64,000 bases of DNA from Pseudomonas fluorescens NCIMB 11764 (GCF_000293885.2 NZ_CP010945.1:682001-746000); one strand, 5' to 3'. Shown: positions 8,138 to 18,331, counted from the first letter of the stretch. Translations and numbers: made by a program. The notes: generated from the letters alone by a model not told the origin.

Positions 8138-10423
8138 TTATTTGCGCAACAGACGCAAACCGTTGAACACCACCAACAGGCTCACGCCCATGTCGGCGAA
8201 CACCGCCATCCACATGGTGGCGATCCCGGCGAAGGTTACCCCAAGAAAGATAGCCTTGATGACCAAAGCGAGGGCGATGTTCTGTTTGAGGATGCTCGAC
8301 GTCTGCCGCGACAAACGTATGAACGTGGGAATCTTGCGCAGATCGTCGTCCATCAGGGCGACATCGGCGGTTTCGATGGCAGTATCGGTGCCGGCCGCGG
8401 CCATCGCAAAACCGATTTCCGCCCGGGCCAGTGCCGGAGCATCATTGATGCCGTCGCCGACCATGCCAACGTTATGACCCTGTGCATAAAGGGCTTCGAT
8501 GGCTTGCAGTTTGTCGGTCGGCAGCAGATCACCCCTGGCCTCGTCGATGCCGACTTGCGCAGCAATCGCCTGGGCGGTGTGGACGTTGTCGCCGGTGAGC
8601 ATCAGGGTCTTGATGCCCAGATCGTGCAGCTGCTGGATCGCCTCGCGGCTGGATTCCTTGACCGTATCGGCCACGGCGAACAGCGCCAGCGGACCGGAGT
8701 TGTCGAGCAACAGCACCACGGACTTGCCCTGCTTCTCCAGTGCAAACAGCTTTTCTTCCAGCTCTGGCGAGCACAGGTTCAGCTCTTCCACCAGGCGGTG
8801 GTTGCCCAAGTGGTAAGTCTTCCCGTCGATCTCACCGCGTACCCCGCGACCGCCCAGTGCTTCGAAGTTATGCACAACGAGCGGCGCAGAGGTTTTATCC
8901 ACTGCGGCGTTAGCAATCGCCAACGACACCGGGTGGTCCGAGCGTCCGGCCAACGCCGCTGCAATTGCCGGCGCCGAGGCATCGGCCGTGGGATCAAGCG
9001 ACAGGTAATCCGTCTGAACCGGCTTGCCGTGGGTGATCGTGCCGGTCTTGTCCAGCGCCAGATAGTCGAGTTTGTAGCCACCCTCCAGGTACACGCCGCC
9101 CTTGACCAGAATCCCTTTGCGCGCCGCCGCCGCGAGGCCGCTGACGATGGTCACCGGGGTGGAAATCACCAGTGCGCAGGGGCATGCGACCACCAGCAAT
9201 ACCAGCGCGCGGTAGATCCAGTCGAACCAGACTGCGCCCATGAACAGCGGCGGAATCACTGCCACCGCGAGGGCAAAGATGAACACGGCGGGGGTGTAGA
9301 TTTTCGAAAACTGGTCAACGAAGCGTTGGGTCGGTGCTCGTGCGCCTTGCGCCTGTTCCACGGCGTGGATGATCCGGGCCAGGGTCGAATGGTTTGCGGC
9401 GGCGGTTACGGAAAACTCCAGAGATCCCGCCTGGTTGATAGTGCCGGCGAACACCTTGTCGCCAATGGTTTTCTCAACCGGCAGGCTTTCCCCGGTGATC
9501 GGCGCCTGATTGATGGTCGAACTGCCCGATATGACTTCGCCGTCCAGACCAATCCGCTCACCGGGCCGCACCCGCACCCGGGCGCCCGGCTCGATGGATT
9601 TCACGTCTTGCAAGATCCAGCTGCCATCGGCCTGCAACACCGTGGCCTGTTCCGGGGTCATCTGCATCAAGCCGCTGATGGCGTTACGCGCGCGGTCCAG
9701 GGACTTGGCCTCGATCAACTCGGCCACGGTGAACAGGAACATCACCATCGCCGCTTCCGGCCACTGTCCGATCAGGATCGCGCCGGTCACCGCGATGCTC
9801 ATCAATGCATTGATGTTCAGGTTGAGATTTTTCAGCGCGATCCAGCCCTTCTTGTAGGTGCTGAGACCGGCGCTGAGGATCGAGATCAACGCGATAACCG
9901 CCACGACCCAATTGGGCGCCGCGCTGGTGAAGTGAATCACTTCGGCGGCGAGCGCGGTCACGCCGGACAACGCCAATGGCCACCACGGCTTTTTCTCGGG
10001 CGCTGGAACTGGCGCTTCGACGCCCTGCTCCAGCGGCTCGGCCTGCATGCCGAGGGACTTGATTGCGTCGATGATCGGCGCGGTGCTCGGCAGGTCGTGG
10101 GTCACGCCCAGCACGCGGTTGATCAGGTTGAATTCGAGCTGCTGCACACCCGCGAGCTTGCCGAGTTTGTTCTGGATCAGCGTCTGCTCGGTCGGACAGT
10201 CCATCGCGTCGATGCGGAAACTGCTCAACCGCGCGTTGGCAGTTGAGTTTTCACTGAGCTTGATCAGCGACGGCGCCGCCGCTTTGGAAGAACAGCAGGA
10301 ATCCCCGTGACCGCCATGGTCATGCTTCTGCACAGGCTGCAGCTTGTGGCTGTGATCGTGATCGTGATCGTGATCGTGATCGTGATCAGCCTCGGGTTTG
10401 TGGGTGTGAAGGGAATCGCTCAT
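8138..10423 (-). CDS. cadA: Heavy-metal P1B-type ATPase CadA (Zn/Cd/Pb export)
   Basis: A 761-aa inner-membrane P1B-ATPase that would export Zn(II), Cd(II) or Pb(II). In order: a His/Asp-rich N-terminus (alternating H and D near residues 12-25), a short His-containing linker, one metal-binding domain with the MDCPTEQ variant motif near 73-79, transmembrane helices, an ITGESLPVEK phosphatase motif, the CPCALVIST metal-site helix, DKTGTIT phosphorylation site, and GDGINDAPAL hinge. The CPC plus DCPTE pattern points to the Zn/Cd class rather than copper. It is divergent from cadR, with the operator at 10461-10481 between them, so it is almost certainly CadR-induced. The His-rich stretch is encoded by a hexanucleotide microsatellite. 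Confidence 0.95.
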   Translation of the reverse strand: MSDSLHTHKPEADHDHDHDHDHDHSHKLQPVQKHDHGGHGDSCCSSKAAAPSLIKLSENSTANARLSSFRIDAMDCPTEQTLIQNKLGKLAGVQQLEFNLINRVLGVTHDLPSTAPIIDAIKSLGMQAEPLEQGVEAPVPAPEKKPWWPLALSGVTALAAEVIHFTSAAPNWVVAVIALISILSAGLSTYKKGWIALKNLNLNINALMSIAVTGAILIGQWPEAAMVMFLFTVAELIEAKSLDRARNAISGLMQMTPEQATVLQADGSWILQDVKSIEPGARVRVRPGERIGLDGEVISGSSTINQAPITGESLPVEKTIGDKVFAGTINQAGSLEFSVTAAANHSTLARIIHAVEQAQGARAPTQRFVDQFSKIYTPAVFIFALAVAVIPPLFMGAVWFDWIYRALVLLVVACPCALVISTPVTIVSGLAAAARKGILVKGGVYLEGGYKLDYLALDKTGTITHGKPVQTDYLSLDPTADASAPAIAAALAGRSDHPVSLAIANAAVDKTSAPLVVHNFEALGGRGVRGEIDGKTYHLGNHRLVEELNLCSPELEEKLFALEKQGKSVVLLLDNSGPLALFAVADTVKESSREAIQQLHDLGIKTLMLTGDNVHTAQAIAAQVGIDEARGDLLPTDKLQAIEALYAQGHNVGMVGDGINDAPALARAEIGFAMAAAGTDTAIETADVALMDDDLRKIPTFIRLSRQTSSILKQNIALALVIKAIFLGVTFAGIATMWMAVFADMGVSLLVVFNGLRLLRK
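10352..10387. repeat. Six tandem GTGATC hexamers in cadA
   Basis: An exact 6-bp microsatellite inside the 5' end of cadA. On the coding strand each unit adds one His-Asp pair to the metal-binding tail. Slippage stays in frame and changes only the number of His residues. Confidence 0.95.
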
Positions 10424-10460
10424 TGGTTGCGTCCATGAAGGTGCCTGTTGCCAAGTAAAG

Positions 10461-10481
10461 ACCCTGTAGCCACTATAGGGT
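10461..10481. promoter_or_regulatory. CadR operator (MerR-type dyad)
   Basis: A near-perfect dyad with left half ACCCTGTAG and right half CTATAGGGT, between divergent cadA and cadR. The AccctRtag...ctaYagggt form is the recognised MerR-family heavy-metal operator, which normally lies in an over-long -35/-10 spacer. Confidence 0.9.
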
Positions 10482-10507
10482 CAAGCACCCATTTGGAGAT
10501 TGCCGTC

Positions 10508-10957
10508 ATGAAGATCGGAGAACTGGCGAAACTCACCGACTGCGCCGTAGAAACCATCCGCTACTACGAGCGCGAAAACCTGCTGCCGGAGCCGGCCCGC
10601 AGTGACGGCAACTACCGCGTCTACACCCAGGCCCATGCCGAGCGCCTGACTTTCATCCGCAACTGCCGCACCCTCGACATGACGCTGGAGGAGATTCGCA
10701 GCCTGCTGGCCTTGCGCGACAGCCCGCAGGATCAATGTGAGAGCGTGAATGCGCTGATCGACGAACATATTCATCACGTCAAAGCACGGATCGACGGGCT
10801 GCTGGCGTTACAGGCGCAACTGCTCGACCTGCGCCAACGCTGTGGCGAAGGGCCGGATATTGATCAGTGCGGGATTTTGCAGCGGCTGGAAGTGAGTGGC
10901 GGTGTGGTGGCGACGGAGGTTGAACAGTCGCATGTGGGCCGAAGCCACGGCCACTAA
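10508..10957 (+). CDS. cadR: MerR-family metal-responsive regulator CadR
   Basis: A 149-aa MerR-type activator. The start is the ATG at 10508, giving the canonical MKIGELAKLT N-terminus; upstream codons of the open frame overlap the operator. It has a winged HTH (residues 1-70, RYYERENLLP) and a dimerisation helix. Metal-site cysteines are at C77, C112 and C121, matching the CadR/PbrR pattern. A His-containing C-terminal tail (SHVGRSHGH), as in P. putida CadR, supports Cd/Zn/Pb sensing. It should repress and activate cadA through the intergenic dyad. Confidence 0.92.
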   Translation: MKIGELAKLTDCAVETIRYYERENLLPEPARSDGNYRVYTQAHAERLTFIRNCRTLDMTLEEIRSLLALRDSPQDQCESVNALIDEHIHHVKARIDGLLALQAQLLDLRQRCGEGPDIDQCGILQRLEVSGGVVATEVEQSHVGRSHGH

Positions 10958-10975
10958 GCACACCCCAAAACCCAA

Positions 10976-11010
10976 TGTGGGAGCTAGCTGCCTGCTAGCT
11001 CCCACAGGGG
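10976..11010. repeat. Short palindrome, TGTGGGAGCTAGC family
   Basis: tgtgggagctag and ctagctcccaca arms lie between the convergent cadR and thyA ends. It probably doubles as a bidirectional stem-loop. A related paired copy is at 37559-37630. Confidence 0.8.
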
Positions 11011-11026
11011 TATGGCGTGCAGATTG

Positions 11027-11998
11027 TCAGACCGCCATCGGCGCGGTCATTGGGGCGTGATGCTCGTAACCCTCGAGCGAAAAATCACTCGGCTCGATCA
11101 ACTCCAGCCATTCCGGCTGATAAACACCCGTCTTGGCGAAATCCGGCACACGATCACTGATCACCAGTTTCGGCATCGGGAACGGCTCGCGCTTGAGCTG
11201 TTCGTTCAGCATGTCCAGATGGTTTTCGTAGACGTGCGCATCACCGATGAAATAGGTGAACCAGCGCGGCGTGTAGCCGGTCAGGCGACCGATCAGGCTC
11301 AGCAGCGCGGCACCTTCGGTGAGGTTGAACGGCGTGCCCAGGCCCAGGTCGTTGGAGCGGATGTAGAGCGTCAGGGAGATTTCCCTGGTCTCGACATTCG
11401 GGTGGAACTGGTACAGCAAGTGGCACGGCGGCAGAGCCATTTCATCGAGTTGCGCAACGTTCCAGCCGTGGAACAGGATGCGGCGGCTGCCGGGGTCCTT
11501 GATGATGGTGTCGACGCACTGACGGATCTGGTCGATCGCCTTGTACAGCACCACGTAGGCCTGACCGTCTTCTTCACCTTCGGCAATCTGACGATAGCCC
11601 TGGCTCAGGGTCTGCTCGATAGCAGCCTTATTGCTGACCGGGATCTGCTTGTACGCCGGCCATTTGCGCCATTGCACGCCGTAGATCTCGCCGAGGTCGT
11701 CCTCACCCTGACGGAACGGGTTGGCCAGCCACTGCGCGTTTTCGTTGGCGTTCTGGTCCCAGACCTTGCAGCCCAACGCGCGAAATTCCGCAGCGTTGTT
11801 CACCCCACGCAGGAAGCCGCACATCTCGCCGATGGCCGATTTGAAGGCCATCTTGCGCGTGGTGATCGCCGGGAACCCTTCCTGCAGGTCATAACGCAGC
11901 ATCGCGCCGGGAAAACTGATGGTGTTCACGCCAGTGCGGTTGGCTTGTTTGGTGCCGTTCTTGATGACGTGGGCGACCAGTTCGAGATATTGCTTCAT
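11027..11998 (-). CDS. thyA: Thymidylate synthase
   Basis: A 323-aa thymidylate synthase making dTMP from dUMP with methylene-tetrahydrofolate. The catalytic cysteine lies in [10 protein letters not shown], and the C-terminal half has the conserved [14 protein letters not shown] and [12 protein letters not shown] segments. It is about 60 residues longer than the 264-aa E. coli enzyme because of an insertion near residues 85-150 (around [17 protein letters not shown]), as in other pseudomonads. Downstream of lgt in the same direction (48-bp gap), the lgt-thyA pairing common in gammaproteobacteria. Confidence 0.97.
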   Translation of the reverse strand: MKQYLELVAHVIKNGTKQANRTGVNTISFPGAMLRYDLQEGFPAITTRKMAFKSAIGEMCGFLRGVNNAAEFRALGCKVWDQNANENAQWLANPFRQGEDDLGEIYGVQWRKWPAYKQIPVSNKAAIEQTLSQGYRQIAEGEEDGQAYVVLYKAIDQIRQCVDTIIKDPGSRRILFHGWNVAQLDEMALPPCHLLYQFHPNVETREISLTLYIRSNDLGLGTPFNLTEGAALLSLIGRLTGYTPRWFTYFIGDAHVYENHLDMLNEQLKREPFPMPKLVISDRVPDFAKTGVYQPEWLELIEPSDFSLEGYEHHAPMTAPMAV

Positions 11999-12046
11999 GA
12001 GTTACCTGTGTCCTTGAAACCGGAGCCGTCGCTCCGGTATTCGAAT

Positions 12047-12859
12047 TTATACGGCTGCCGCTGGAGTCGCCGGGGCGCGGTGATACGCCAGCCAGATCAG
12101 GAACAGACCGCCGACGATCATCGGCACGCAGAGCACCTGGCCCATGGTCAGCCAGTTCCAGGCCAGATAGCCCAGTTGCGCGTCCGGCACGCGGACGAAT
12201 TCGACGATGAAGCGGAAAATGCCATAGAACAGCGCGAACATCCCGGACACCGCCATGGTCGGCCGCGGTTTACGCGAGAACAGCCACAGGATCAGGAACA
12301 GCGCCACGCCTTCCAGCGCGAACTGATACAGCTGCGACGGGTGACGCGGCAACTGCGCCGGGTCGCTGAACGGCGGGAAGATCATCGCCCACGGCACGTC
12401 GGTCGCCTTGCCCCACAATTCGGCATTGATGAAGTTGCCGATACGCCCGGCGCCCAGGCCGATCGGCACCATTGGCGCGACGAAGTCCATCAGTTGGAAG
12501 AACGACTTGTTGTTCTTTTTACCGAACCACAACGCCGCCAGCATCACGCCGATGAAACCGCCGTGGAACGACATGCCGCCCTTCCACACTTCGAAAATCA
12601 GCGTCGGGTTGGCCAGATAAGCACTCAGATCGTAGAACAGCACATAGCCCAGGCGACCGCCGACGATCACACCCATCGACATCCAGAAGACCATGTCGGA
12701 GAGTTTCTCCTTGGTCCAGGTCGGGTCGAAACGGTTGAGCCGGCGCGACGCCAGCAGCCACGCACCGCCGATGCCGATCAGGTACATCAGGCCGTACCAG
12801 TGGATTTTCAGCGGACCGATGGCCAGGGCCACCGGGTCGATCTGCGGGTAAGGCAGCAT
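12047..12859 (-). CDS. lgt: Prolipoprotein diacylglyceryl transferase
   Basis: A 270-aa inner-membrane enzyme that transfers diacylglyceryl from phosphatidylglycerol to the lipobox cysteine of prolipoproteins. About seven hydrophobic helices are visible. The Lgt signature [13 protein letters not shown] lies mid-protein, with the HGGFIG motif upstream of it. Normal length and start (MLPYPQIDP). It is followed by thyA, with an 83-bp gap from the TauE-type gene upstream. Confidence 0.97.
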   Translation of the reverse strand: MLPYPQIDPVALAIGPLKIHWYGLMYLIGIGGAWLLASRRLNRFDPTWTKEKLSDMVFWMSMGVIVGGRLGYVLFYDLSAYLANPTLIFEVWKGGMSFHGGFIGVMLAALWFGKKNNKSFFQLMDFVAPMVPIGLGAGRIGNFINAELWGKATDVPWAMIFPPFSDPAQLPRHPSQLYQFALEGVALFLILWLFSRKPRPTMAVSGMFALFYGIFRFIVEFVRVPDAQLGYLAWNWLTMGQVLCVPMIVGGLFLIWLAYHRAPATPAAAV

Positions 12860-12942
12860 TGCGACTCCTCGTTAGAGTTGAAACCTTCAAAATTCCCGGG
12901 CGACGCTGCCACCTCAGGATTAAGCCAGGATTGTGCGGTGCG

Positions 12943-13725
12943 TCAGATCAGGAAACTCCAACCTACGCAGAACAGCAAAGCGGCGAACAGTCTTTTCAGC
13001 AACTTCGGCGACAGCCTGTGGGCCAATCGCGCACCGAGGCGGGCGAAAACCATGCTGGTCAGGGCGATCCCCAGCAGCGCCGGCAAATAAATAAAACCGA
13101 GACTATGGGCCGGCAGCAACGGATCGTGCCAGCCCAGAATCATGAAACTTAATGCACTGGCCAGCGCAATGGGCAGGCCGCACGCCGATGACGTCGCCAC
13201 CGCTTGTTGCATCGGCACACTGCGCCAGGTCAGGAACGGCACGGTCAGCGAACCGCCGCCAATCCCGAAAATCGCCGAGGCCCAGCCAATCACGGTGCCG
13301 GCCAGGGTCAGACCGACTTTTCCCGGCACCGTTCGGCTCGCCTTGGGTTTGACGTCCAGCATAAGCTGCACGGCGATGATCAGGGCAAACACGCCGATGA
13401 TTTTCTGCAGGTTGGGCCCGGAGATCGCTTCGGCGGTCAGCGCTCCGAAACCGGCACCCAGCAGAATGCCGACGGTCATCCAGGCAAAGATCGGCCAACG
13501 CACGGCACCGCGGCGATGGTGTTCGCGCACCGCGTTGACCGAGGTGAAAATGATCGTCGCCAGGGAGGTGCCGACCGCCAGGTGAGTCAGGATCGACGCA
13601 TCGAAGCCCTGCAGGGTGAAACTGAACACCAGCACCGGAACGATGATGATCCCACCGCCCACGCCAAACAGCCCGGCGAGCACTCCGGCACAGGCGCCGA
13701 GCGCCAGATAGAGCAGAAATTCCAT
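12943..13725 (-). CDS. TauE/SafE-type sulfite exporter family membrane protein
   Basis: A 260-aa polytopic inner-membrane protein of the TSUP family. The start is the ATG at 13725, giving MEFLLYLALGACAG; a longer open frame upstream reads antisense through the neighbouring NRDE gene and is not credible. Repeated GVGGG and GIGGGSLTVPFL motifs mark the two homologous halves. Family members move sulfite, sulfoacetate or other organic anions, but the substrate here cannot be told. It lies upstream of lgt in the same direction, as in other Pseudomonas genomes. Confidence 0.85.
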   Translation of the reverse strand: MEFLLYLALGACAGVLAGLFGVGGGIIIVPVLVFSFTLQGFDASILTHLAVGTSLATIIFTSVNAVREHHRRGAVRWPIFAWMTVGILLGAGFGALTAEAISGPNLQKIIGVFALIIAVQLMLDVKPKASRTVPGKVGLTLAGTVIGWASAIFGIGGGSLTVPFLTWRSVPMQQAVATSSACGLPIALASALSFMILGWHDPLLPAHSLGFIYLPALLGIALTSMVFARLGARLAHRLSPKLLKRLFAALLFCVGWSFLI

Positions 13726-13857
13726 GCTGTTTCCCCACCCAACCCCAAAACCGGAGCGGCATGGTAACGGATGCATGGCCTTGGGCTCCACTGGATGGCG
13801 ATGGATACCAGCACCATGACTGCGTAGAGTGGGCAAAAAACACACAAGGACCACCTT

Positions 13858-14604
13858 ATGTGCCTGATTGTCTTTGCCTGGCGCCCGGGTCATGCCCAGC
13901 CGCTGATCGTGGCGGCCAACCGCGACGAATTCTATGCCCGGCCCAGCCTGCCCCTGGCGCAATGGCCCGAAGCACCGCAGGTCCACGCCGGTCGCGACCT
14001 GGAAGCCGGTGGCACCTGGCTTGGTGTCGGCGCTAACGGGCGCTTCGCCGCCCTGACCAATATCCGCGACCCTCATCAACCGCCCGCTCGGAAATCCCGG
14101 GGTGAGCTCGTCGCGCAATTTCTCAATGGCGAAATGCCGATTGATGATTACTTGGCCGACGTTGTCAGACGTTCGCTGGAATATGCCGGATTTAACCTGC
14201 TTATCGGCAACGCCAACGAGCTGTGGCATTACAACGCACAGGGAACTGAGGCAGTGATGCTGCAGCCGGGCGTTTACGGTTTATCGAATGCGGGACTGGA
14301 TACGCCGTGGCCGAAGTTGCTCAAGGCGCGGGCAGCGTTGGAGATGGTTCTGGATAATCCGCAGCCTGAGGCGTTGTTGGCGTTGCTGAGTGATGCGCAG
14401 GTGGCGCCGTTTGCGGAGCTGCCCGACACCGGGGTGGGTTTGGCGACCGAGACGCTGTTATCGAGTGTGTTTATTGCCAGCCAGAGTTACGGGACGCGGG
14501 CGAGTACGGCGTTGATTGTTCATGCCGACGGGACGCGGCATCTGGTTGAACGGAGTTTCGGGCCGTATGGCGGGCATTTGGGGGAAGTTGAGGTCAGGAT
14601 TTGA
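13858..14604 (+). CDS. NRDE family protein
   Basis: A 248-aa protein starting MCLIVFAW, with the eponymous NRDE motif at residues 21-24. The Cys immediately after the initiator Met and the NRDE box are the family hallmarks and suggest an N-terminal-nucleophile fold. The family (related to eukaryotic TANGO2) has no settled biochemical role in bacteria. It is single, divergent from the TauE-type gene, and followed by a decayed family A palindrome. Confidence 0.8.
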   Translation: MCLIVFAWRPGHAQPLIVAANRDEFYARPSLPLAQWPEAPQVHAGRDLEAGGTWLGVGANGRFAALTNIRDPHQPPARKSRGELVAQFLNGEMPIDDYLADVVRRSLEYAGFNLLIGNANELWHYNAQGTEAVMLQPGVYGLSNAGLDTPWPKLLKARAALEMVLDNPQPEALLALLSDAQVAPFAELPDTGVGLATETLLSSVFIASQSYGTRASTALIVHADGTRHLVERSFGPYGGHLGEVEVRI

Positions 14605-14612
14605 CAATAAAT

Positions 14613-14735
14613 TGTGGCGAGGGAGCTTGCTCCCGCTCGACTGCGTAGCAGTCGCAAAATGGCAGATGAAGTTTTCCGAAAGAAAACATTGGCCAGATTG
14701 GGAGCGCTTCGCACTCCAGCGGGGGAGCAAGGGTC
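14613..14735. repeat. Family A palindrome copy 3, right end degenerate
   Basis: The left end is intact (tgtggcgagggagcttgctcccgct). The right end carries an extra g and then diverges (gcgggggagcaagggtcc), so the terminal pairing is lost. It separates the convergent NRDE and ptsP genes. Confidence 0.8.
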
Positions 14736-14744
14736 CTCAGTATT

Positions 14745-17024
14745 TCAGAGCGGTTTGATCGCCGCCGGATTGATCATCCGCGCCAATCCGAGGTTCTTCA
14801 GCGCCAACTGCAGCGAACTGTGGATCACTTGCGGGTTGTCGATGGTCATCAGCTCCGCGAGCAGTTCCTTGGCCTTGCTCAGGTTGATCTGACGCAGCAT
14901 CCACTTCACTTTCGGCAGGTTGGTGGCGTTCATCGACAGGCTGTCAAAGCCCATCGCCATCAACAACACCGCCGCCGCCGGATCACCGGCCATTTCACCG
15001 CAGATGCTCACCGGCTTGCCTTCGGCATGGGCGTCACGCACCACGCTTTGAAGGGCTTGCAGCACCGCCGGGTGCAGGTAGTCGTAGAGGTCGGCTACCC
15101 GCGGGTTGTTTCGGTCCACCGCCAGCAGGTACTGGGTCAGGTCGTTGGAGCCGACCGACAGGAAATCCACTTGCCGTGCCAGTTCCTTGGTCTGATACAC
15201 CGCCGCCGGGATCTCGATCATCACGCCGATCGGCGGCATAGGTACGTCGCAGCCTTCATCGCGGACTTCACCCCAGGCCCGGTGAATCAGGTGCAGGGCT
15301 TCTTCGAGTTCATGGGTGCCGGAGATCATCGGCAACAGAATCCGCAGGTTGTTCAGGCCTTCGCTGGCCTTGAGCATCGCGCGGGTCTGCACCAGGAAGA
15401 TTTCCGGGTGGTCGAGGGTGACGCGAATGCCGCGCCAGCCGAGGAACGGGTTGTCTTCCTTGATCGGGAAGTAAGAAAGCGATTTGTCACCGCCGATGTC
15501 CAGGCTGCGCATGGTCACCGGTTGCGGATGGAACGCGGCGAGTTGCTCGCGGTAGATCGCCAACTGCTCCTTTTCGCTCGGGAACCGCTGGTTGATCATG
15601 AACGGCACTTCGGTGCGGTATAGACCGACACCCTCGGCGCCGCGCTTCTGCGCCCGTGCCACGTCCGCCAGCAGGCCGGTGTTGACCCACAGCGGCATGC
15701 GGTGGCCATCGACGGTCACGCACGGCAAGTCGCGCAATGCATCCAGCCCGAGGGCCAGTTGTTTTTCTTCCTCGACCACTTCGGCGAACTGCTTTCGCAG
15801 TACTTCGCTGGGGTTGGTGTAGACCTCACCGTGATAGCCGTCGACGATCATCTGAATGCCGTCGACCTTGGAATACGGCAGGTCGACCAGGCCCATCACC
15901 GTCGGGATGCCCATGGCACGCGCGAGGATTGCCACGTGGGAGTTGCCGGAGCCAAGTACCGACACCAGGCCCGCCAGCTTGCCTTCCGGCACCTCGCCGA
16001 GCATCGCCGGCGTCAGCTCTTCGCTGATCAGAATGGTGTTGTCGGGGTAGACCAGGGTCTGCTGGCGCTCTTCCTGCAAGTAGGCAAGCAAGCGGCGGCC
16101 GAGGTCCTTGACGTCCGAGGCGCGTTCACGCAGGTAGGCGTCGTCCATCAATTCGAAACGATTGACATGATCGGTGACCACCTGGCGCAGCGCGCCCTGG
16201 GCCCACTGACCGGTCTTGATCACAGTGGTCACTTCGTTGCCCAGCGCGGCGTCGTCGAGCATCATCAGATACACGTCGAACAAGGCCCGCTCTTCGGGGC
16301 GCAGCTGCGTGGCCAATTTGGCCGACAACGCACGCATGTCGGCGCGCACGCCTTCGATGGCGGTCTTGAACAGCCCGAGTTCAGCTTCGATGTCGACGAT
16401 GGTCTTGTCCGGCACCACATCCAGATCGGCCGGCGGCAACATGACCACCGCCGTACCGACCGCCGCACCCGGCGAGCCCGGCACACCGACGAACTTGGCT
16501 TCCTGAATCCCTTTGCCCTGACGGCCCAGCCCCCGAATCGAACCGGTGGCCTCGGCGTGGGCGATAACGCCGGCGAGCTGCGCGCTCATGGTCACGAGGA
16601 AGGCTTCTTCACCCTCATCGAACTGGCGGCGTTCTTTTTGCTGAATGACCAACACGCCGACGACGCGGCGGTGGTGAATGATCGGCGCCCCGAGGAATGA
16701 GGCATAGCGCTCTTCACCGGTCTCGGCGAAGTAGCGGTAGCGCGGGTGATCCGCGGCGTTTTCGAGGTTAAGGGGTTCTTCACGCGTGCCGACCAGGCCG
16801 ACCAGACCTTCGTTGGGTGCCATGCTGACTTTGCCGATCGAGCGCTTGTTCAAGCCCTCGGTCGCCATCAGCACGAAGCGGTTGGTCTCGGGGTCAAGCA
16901 GGTAGACCGAGCAGACCTGGCTGCCCATGGCCTCTTTGACGCGCAACACAATAATCCCCAACGCCGCCTTGAGATCCTTGGCGGAGTTAACTTCCTGGAC
17001 GATCTTGCGCAGCGTATTGAGCAT
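14745..17024 (-). CDS. ptsP: PEP-protein phosphotransferase of the nitrogen PTS (EI-Ntr)
   Basis: A 759-aa cytoplasmic first enzyme of the PTS-Ntr chain, which phosphorylates NPr (PtsO) from PEP. It has an N-terminal GAF domain (about residues 1-150, sensing glutamine/2-oxoglutarate in homologues), then the PTS EI N-domain and a PEP-utiliser barrel. The phosphorylated histidine is H363 in GNSHVAILARAMGIPTV. The C-terminal barrel has GVMIEIPAAV and SVGSNDLTQY motifs. Full length and undisturbed. It is 22 bp downstream of rppH in the same direction, a pairing conserved in gammaproteobacteria. Confidence 0.96.
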   Translation of the reverse strand: MLNTLRKIVQEVNSAKDLKAALGIIVLRVKEAMGSQVCSVYLLDPETNRFVLMATEGLNKRSIGKVSMAPNEGLVGLVGTREEPLNLENAADHPRYRYFAETGEERYASFLGAPIIHHRRVVGVLVIQQKERRQFDEGEEAFLVTMSAQLAGVIAHAEATGSIRGLGRQGKGIQEAKFVGVPGSPGAAVGTAVVMLPPADLDVVPDKTIVDIEAELGLFKTAIEGVRADMRALSAKLATQLRPEERALFDVYLMMLDDAALGNEVTTVIKTGQWAQGALRQVVTDHVNRFELMDDAYLRERASDVKDLGRRLLAYLQEERQQTLVYPDNTILISEELTPAMLGEVPEGKLAGLVSVLGSGNSHVAILARAMGIPTVMGLVDLPYSKVDGIQMIVDGYHGEVYTNPSEVLRKQFAEVVEEEKQLALGLDALRDLPCVTVDGHRMPLWVNTGLLADVARAQKRGAEGVGLYRTEVPFMINQRFPSEKEQLAIYREQLAAFHPQPVTMRSLDIGGDKSLSYFPIKEDNPFLGWRGIRVTLDHPEIFLVQTRAMLKASEGLNNLRILLPMISGTHELEEALHLIHRAWGEVRDEGCDVPMPPIGVMIEIPAAVYQTKELARQVDFLSVGSNDLTQYLLAVDRNNPRVADLYDYLHPAVLQALQSVVRDAHAEGKPVSICGEMAGDPAAAVLLMAMGFDSLSMNATNLPKVKWMLRQINLSKAKELLAELMTIDNPQVIHSSLQLALKNLGLARMINPAAIKPL

Positions 17025-17046
17025 GGCTCGGGGTCGAACTCCGTCG

Positions 17047-17526
17047 TCAGTCGCGCGCTAAAAGGCGCGGGGCAAGCTCTTTGAGAGCGCGTCGATACAC
17101 CTCGCGCTTGAATGTCACCACCTGGCCCAACGGATACCAATAGCTGACCCAGCGCCAGCCATCGAATTCCGGTTTACCGGTCAAATCCATCCGCACCCGC
17201 TGCTCGTTGGAGATCAGGCGCAGGAGAAACCATTTCTGTTTCTGGCCGATGCACAGCGGTTGGCTGTGGGTACGGACCAGACGTTGCGGCAAACGATAGC
17301 GCAACCAGCCCCGGGTGCAGGCGAGAATTTCAACATCTTCACGCTCCAGACCCACTTCTTCGTTCAACTCGCGGTACAAGGCGTCTTCCGGCGTCTCCTG
17401 GGGGTTGATACCACCCTGTGGAAACTGCCAGGCATCTTGATTGATACGGCGAGCCCATAGCACCTGTCCGGCATCATTCGTGAGAATGATCCCGACATTG
17501 GGGCGGAAACCATCGGGGTCGATCAC
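17047..17526 (-). CDS. rppH: RNA pyrophosphohydrolase (Nudix)
   Basis: A 159-aa Nudix hydrolase that removes pyrophosphate from mRNA 5' ends, starting RNase E-dependent decay. The Nudix box runs from G38 to L60 (G-x5-E44-x7-R52-E53-x2-E56-E57-x-G59). I chose the GTG at 17526, giving the [13 protein letters not shown] start found in RppH homologues. The frame is open 20 codons further, but that leader is not family-like. ptsP follows 22 bp downstream. Confidence 0.95.
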   Translation of the reverse strand: MIDPDGFRPNVGIILTNDAGQVLWARRINQDAWQFPQGGINPQETPEDALYRELNEEVGLEREDVEILACTRGWLRYRLPQRLVRTHSQPLCIGQKQKWFLLRLISNEQRVRMDLTGKPEFDGWRWVSYWYPLGQVVTFKREVYRRALKELAPRLLARD

Positions 17527-17669
17527 GGCAACAACCTCGCAAACGCATGTCGCCGCATTGTTCCACAAAGGTTGTGAAGGCAGCAACGAGCCGGCTTAGC
17601 TTATGTGCACTCTTGTGAAAAGTCCGTATTCTGGACACCTTTCTACAGACTTTTCAGCGAGTAACTGCA

Positions 17670-18326
17670 ATGCGGCTGGCTTTATTCGACTTGGACAACA
17701 CCCTTCTGGGCGGCGACAGTGACCACGCCTGGGGCGATTACCTGTGCGAACGCGGCTTCCTCGACGCCGTTGCCTACAAGGCACGCAACGATGAGTTCTA
17801 TCAGGATTACCTGGCCGGCAAGCTGGATAACGACGCCTACCTGAACTTTTGCCTGGAAGTCCTTGGCCGCACCGAAATGGCCACGCTGGATCAATGGCAC
17901 CTCGATTACATGCGCGACTGCATCGAGCCGATTGTGTTGCCCAAGGCGATCGATCTACTGGCCCAGCATCGTGAAGCGGGTGACAAGCTGGTGATCATCA
18001 CCGCGACCAACCGCTTTGTAACCGGTCCGATTGCCGAGCGTTTGGGCGTTGAAACCCTGATCGCCACCGAATGTGAAATGGTCGATGGCCGTTATACAGG
18101 GCGCAGCACCGACATCCCGTGCTTCCGTGAAGGCAAAGTGACGCGGCTGAGTCGCTGGCTGGAAGAAACCGGGCATTCGCTGGAAGACAGTTACTTCTAT
18201 AGCGACTCGATGAACGACTTGTCATTGCTGGAGCAGGTGGCGAATCCGGTGGCGGTTGATCCGGATCCGAACTTGCGAGCCGAGGCCGAGAAGCGTGGCT
18301 GGCCGGTGATCAGTCTGCGCGACTGA
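17670..18326 (+). CDS. HAD-IB family phosphatase
   Basis: A 218-aa HAD phosphatase of the SerB/CicA-like IB class. Nucleophile motif DLDNT at residues 7-11, motif II in [10 protein letters not shown], and the acidic motif [10 protein letters not shown] near residue 180. Pseudomonas homologues are often annotated as histidinol-phosphatase or generic HAD hydrolase; the sequence alone does not decide the substrate. It is divergent from rppH across 143 bp, and a short GC palindrome follows the stop. Confidence 0.85.
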   Translation: MRLALFDLDNTLLGGDSDHAWGDYLCERGFLDAVAYKARNDEFYQDYLAGKLDNDAYLNFCLEVLGRTEMATLDQWHLDYMRDCIEPIVLPKAIDLLAQHREAGDKLVIITATNRFVTGPIAERLGVETLIATECEMVDGRYTGRSTDIPCFREGKVTRLSRWLEETGHSLEDSYFYSDSMNDLSLLEQVANPVAVDPDPNLRAEAEKRGWPVISLRD

Positions 18327-18331
18327 AATCG

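Noticed and set aside
12943..14229. 428-codon form of the TauE-type exporter
   Set aside because: The 168 extra codons run antisense through the NRDE gene; the first membrane helix begins at the ATG at 13725.
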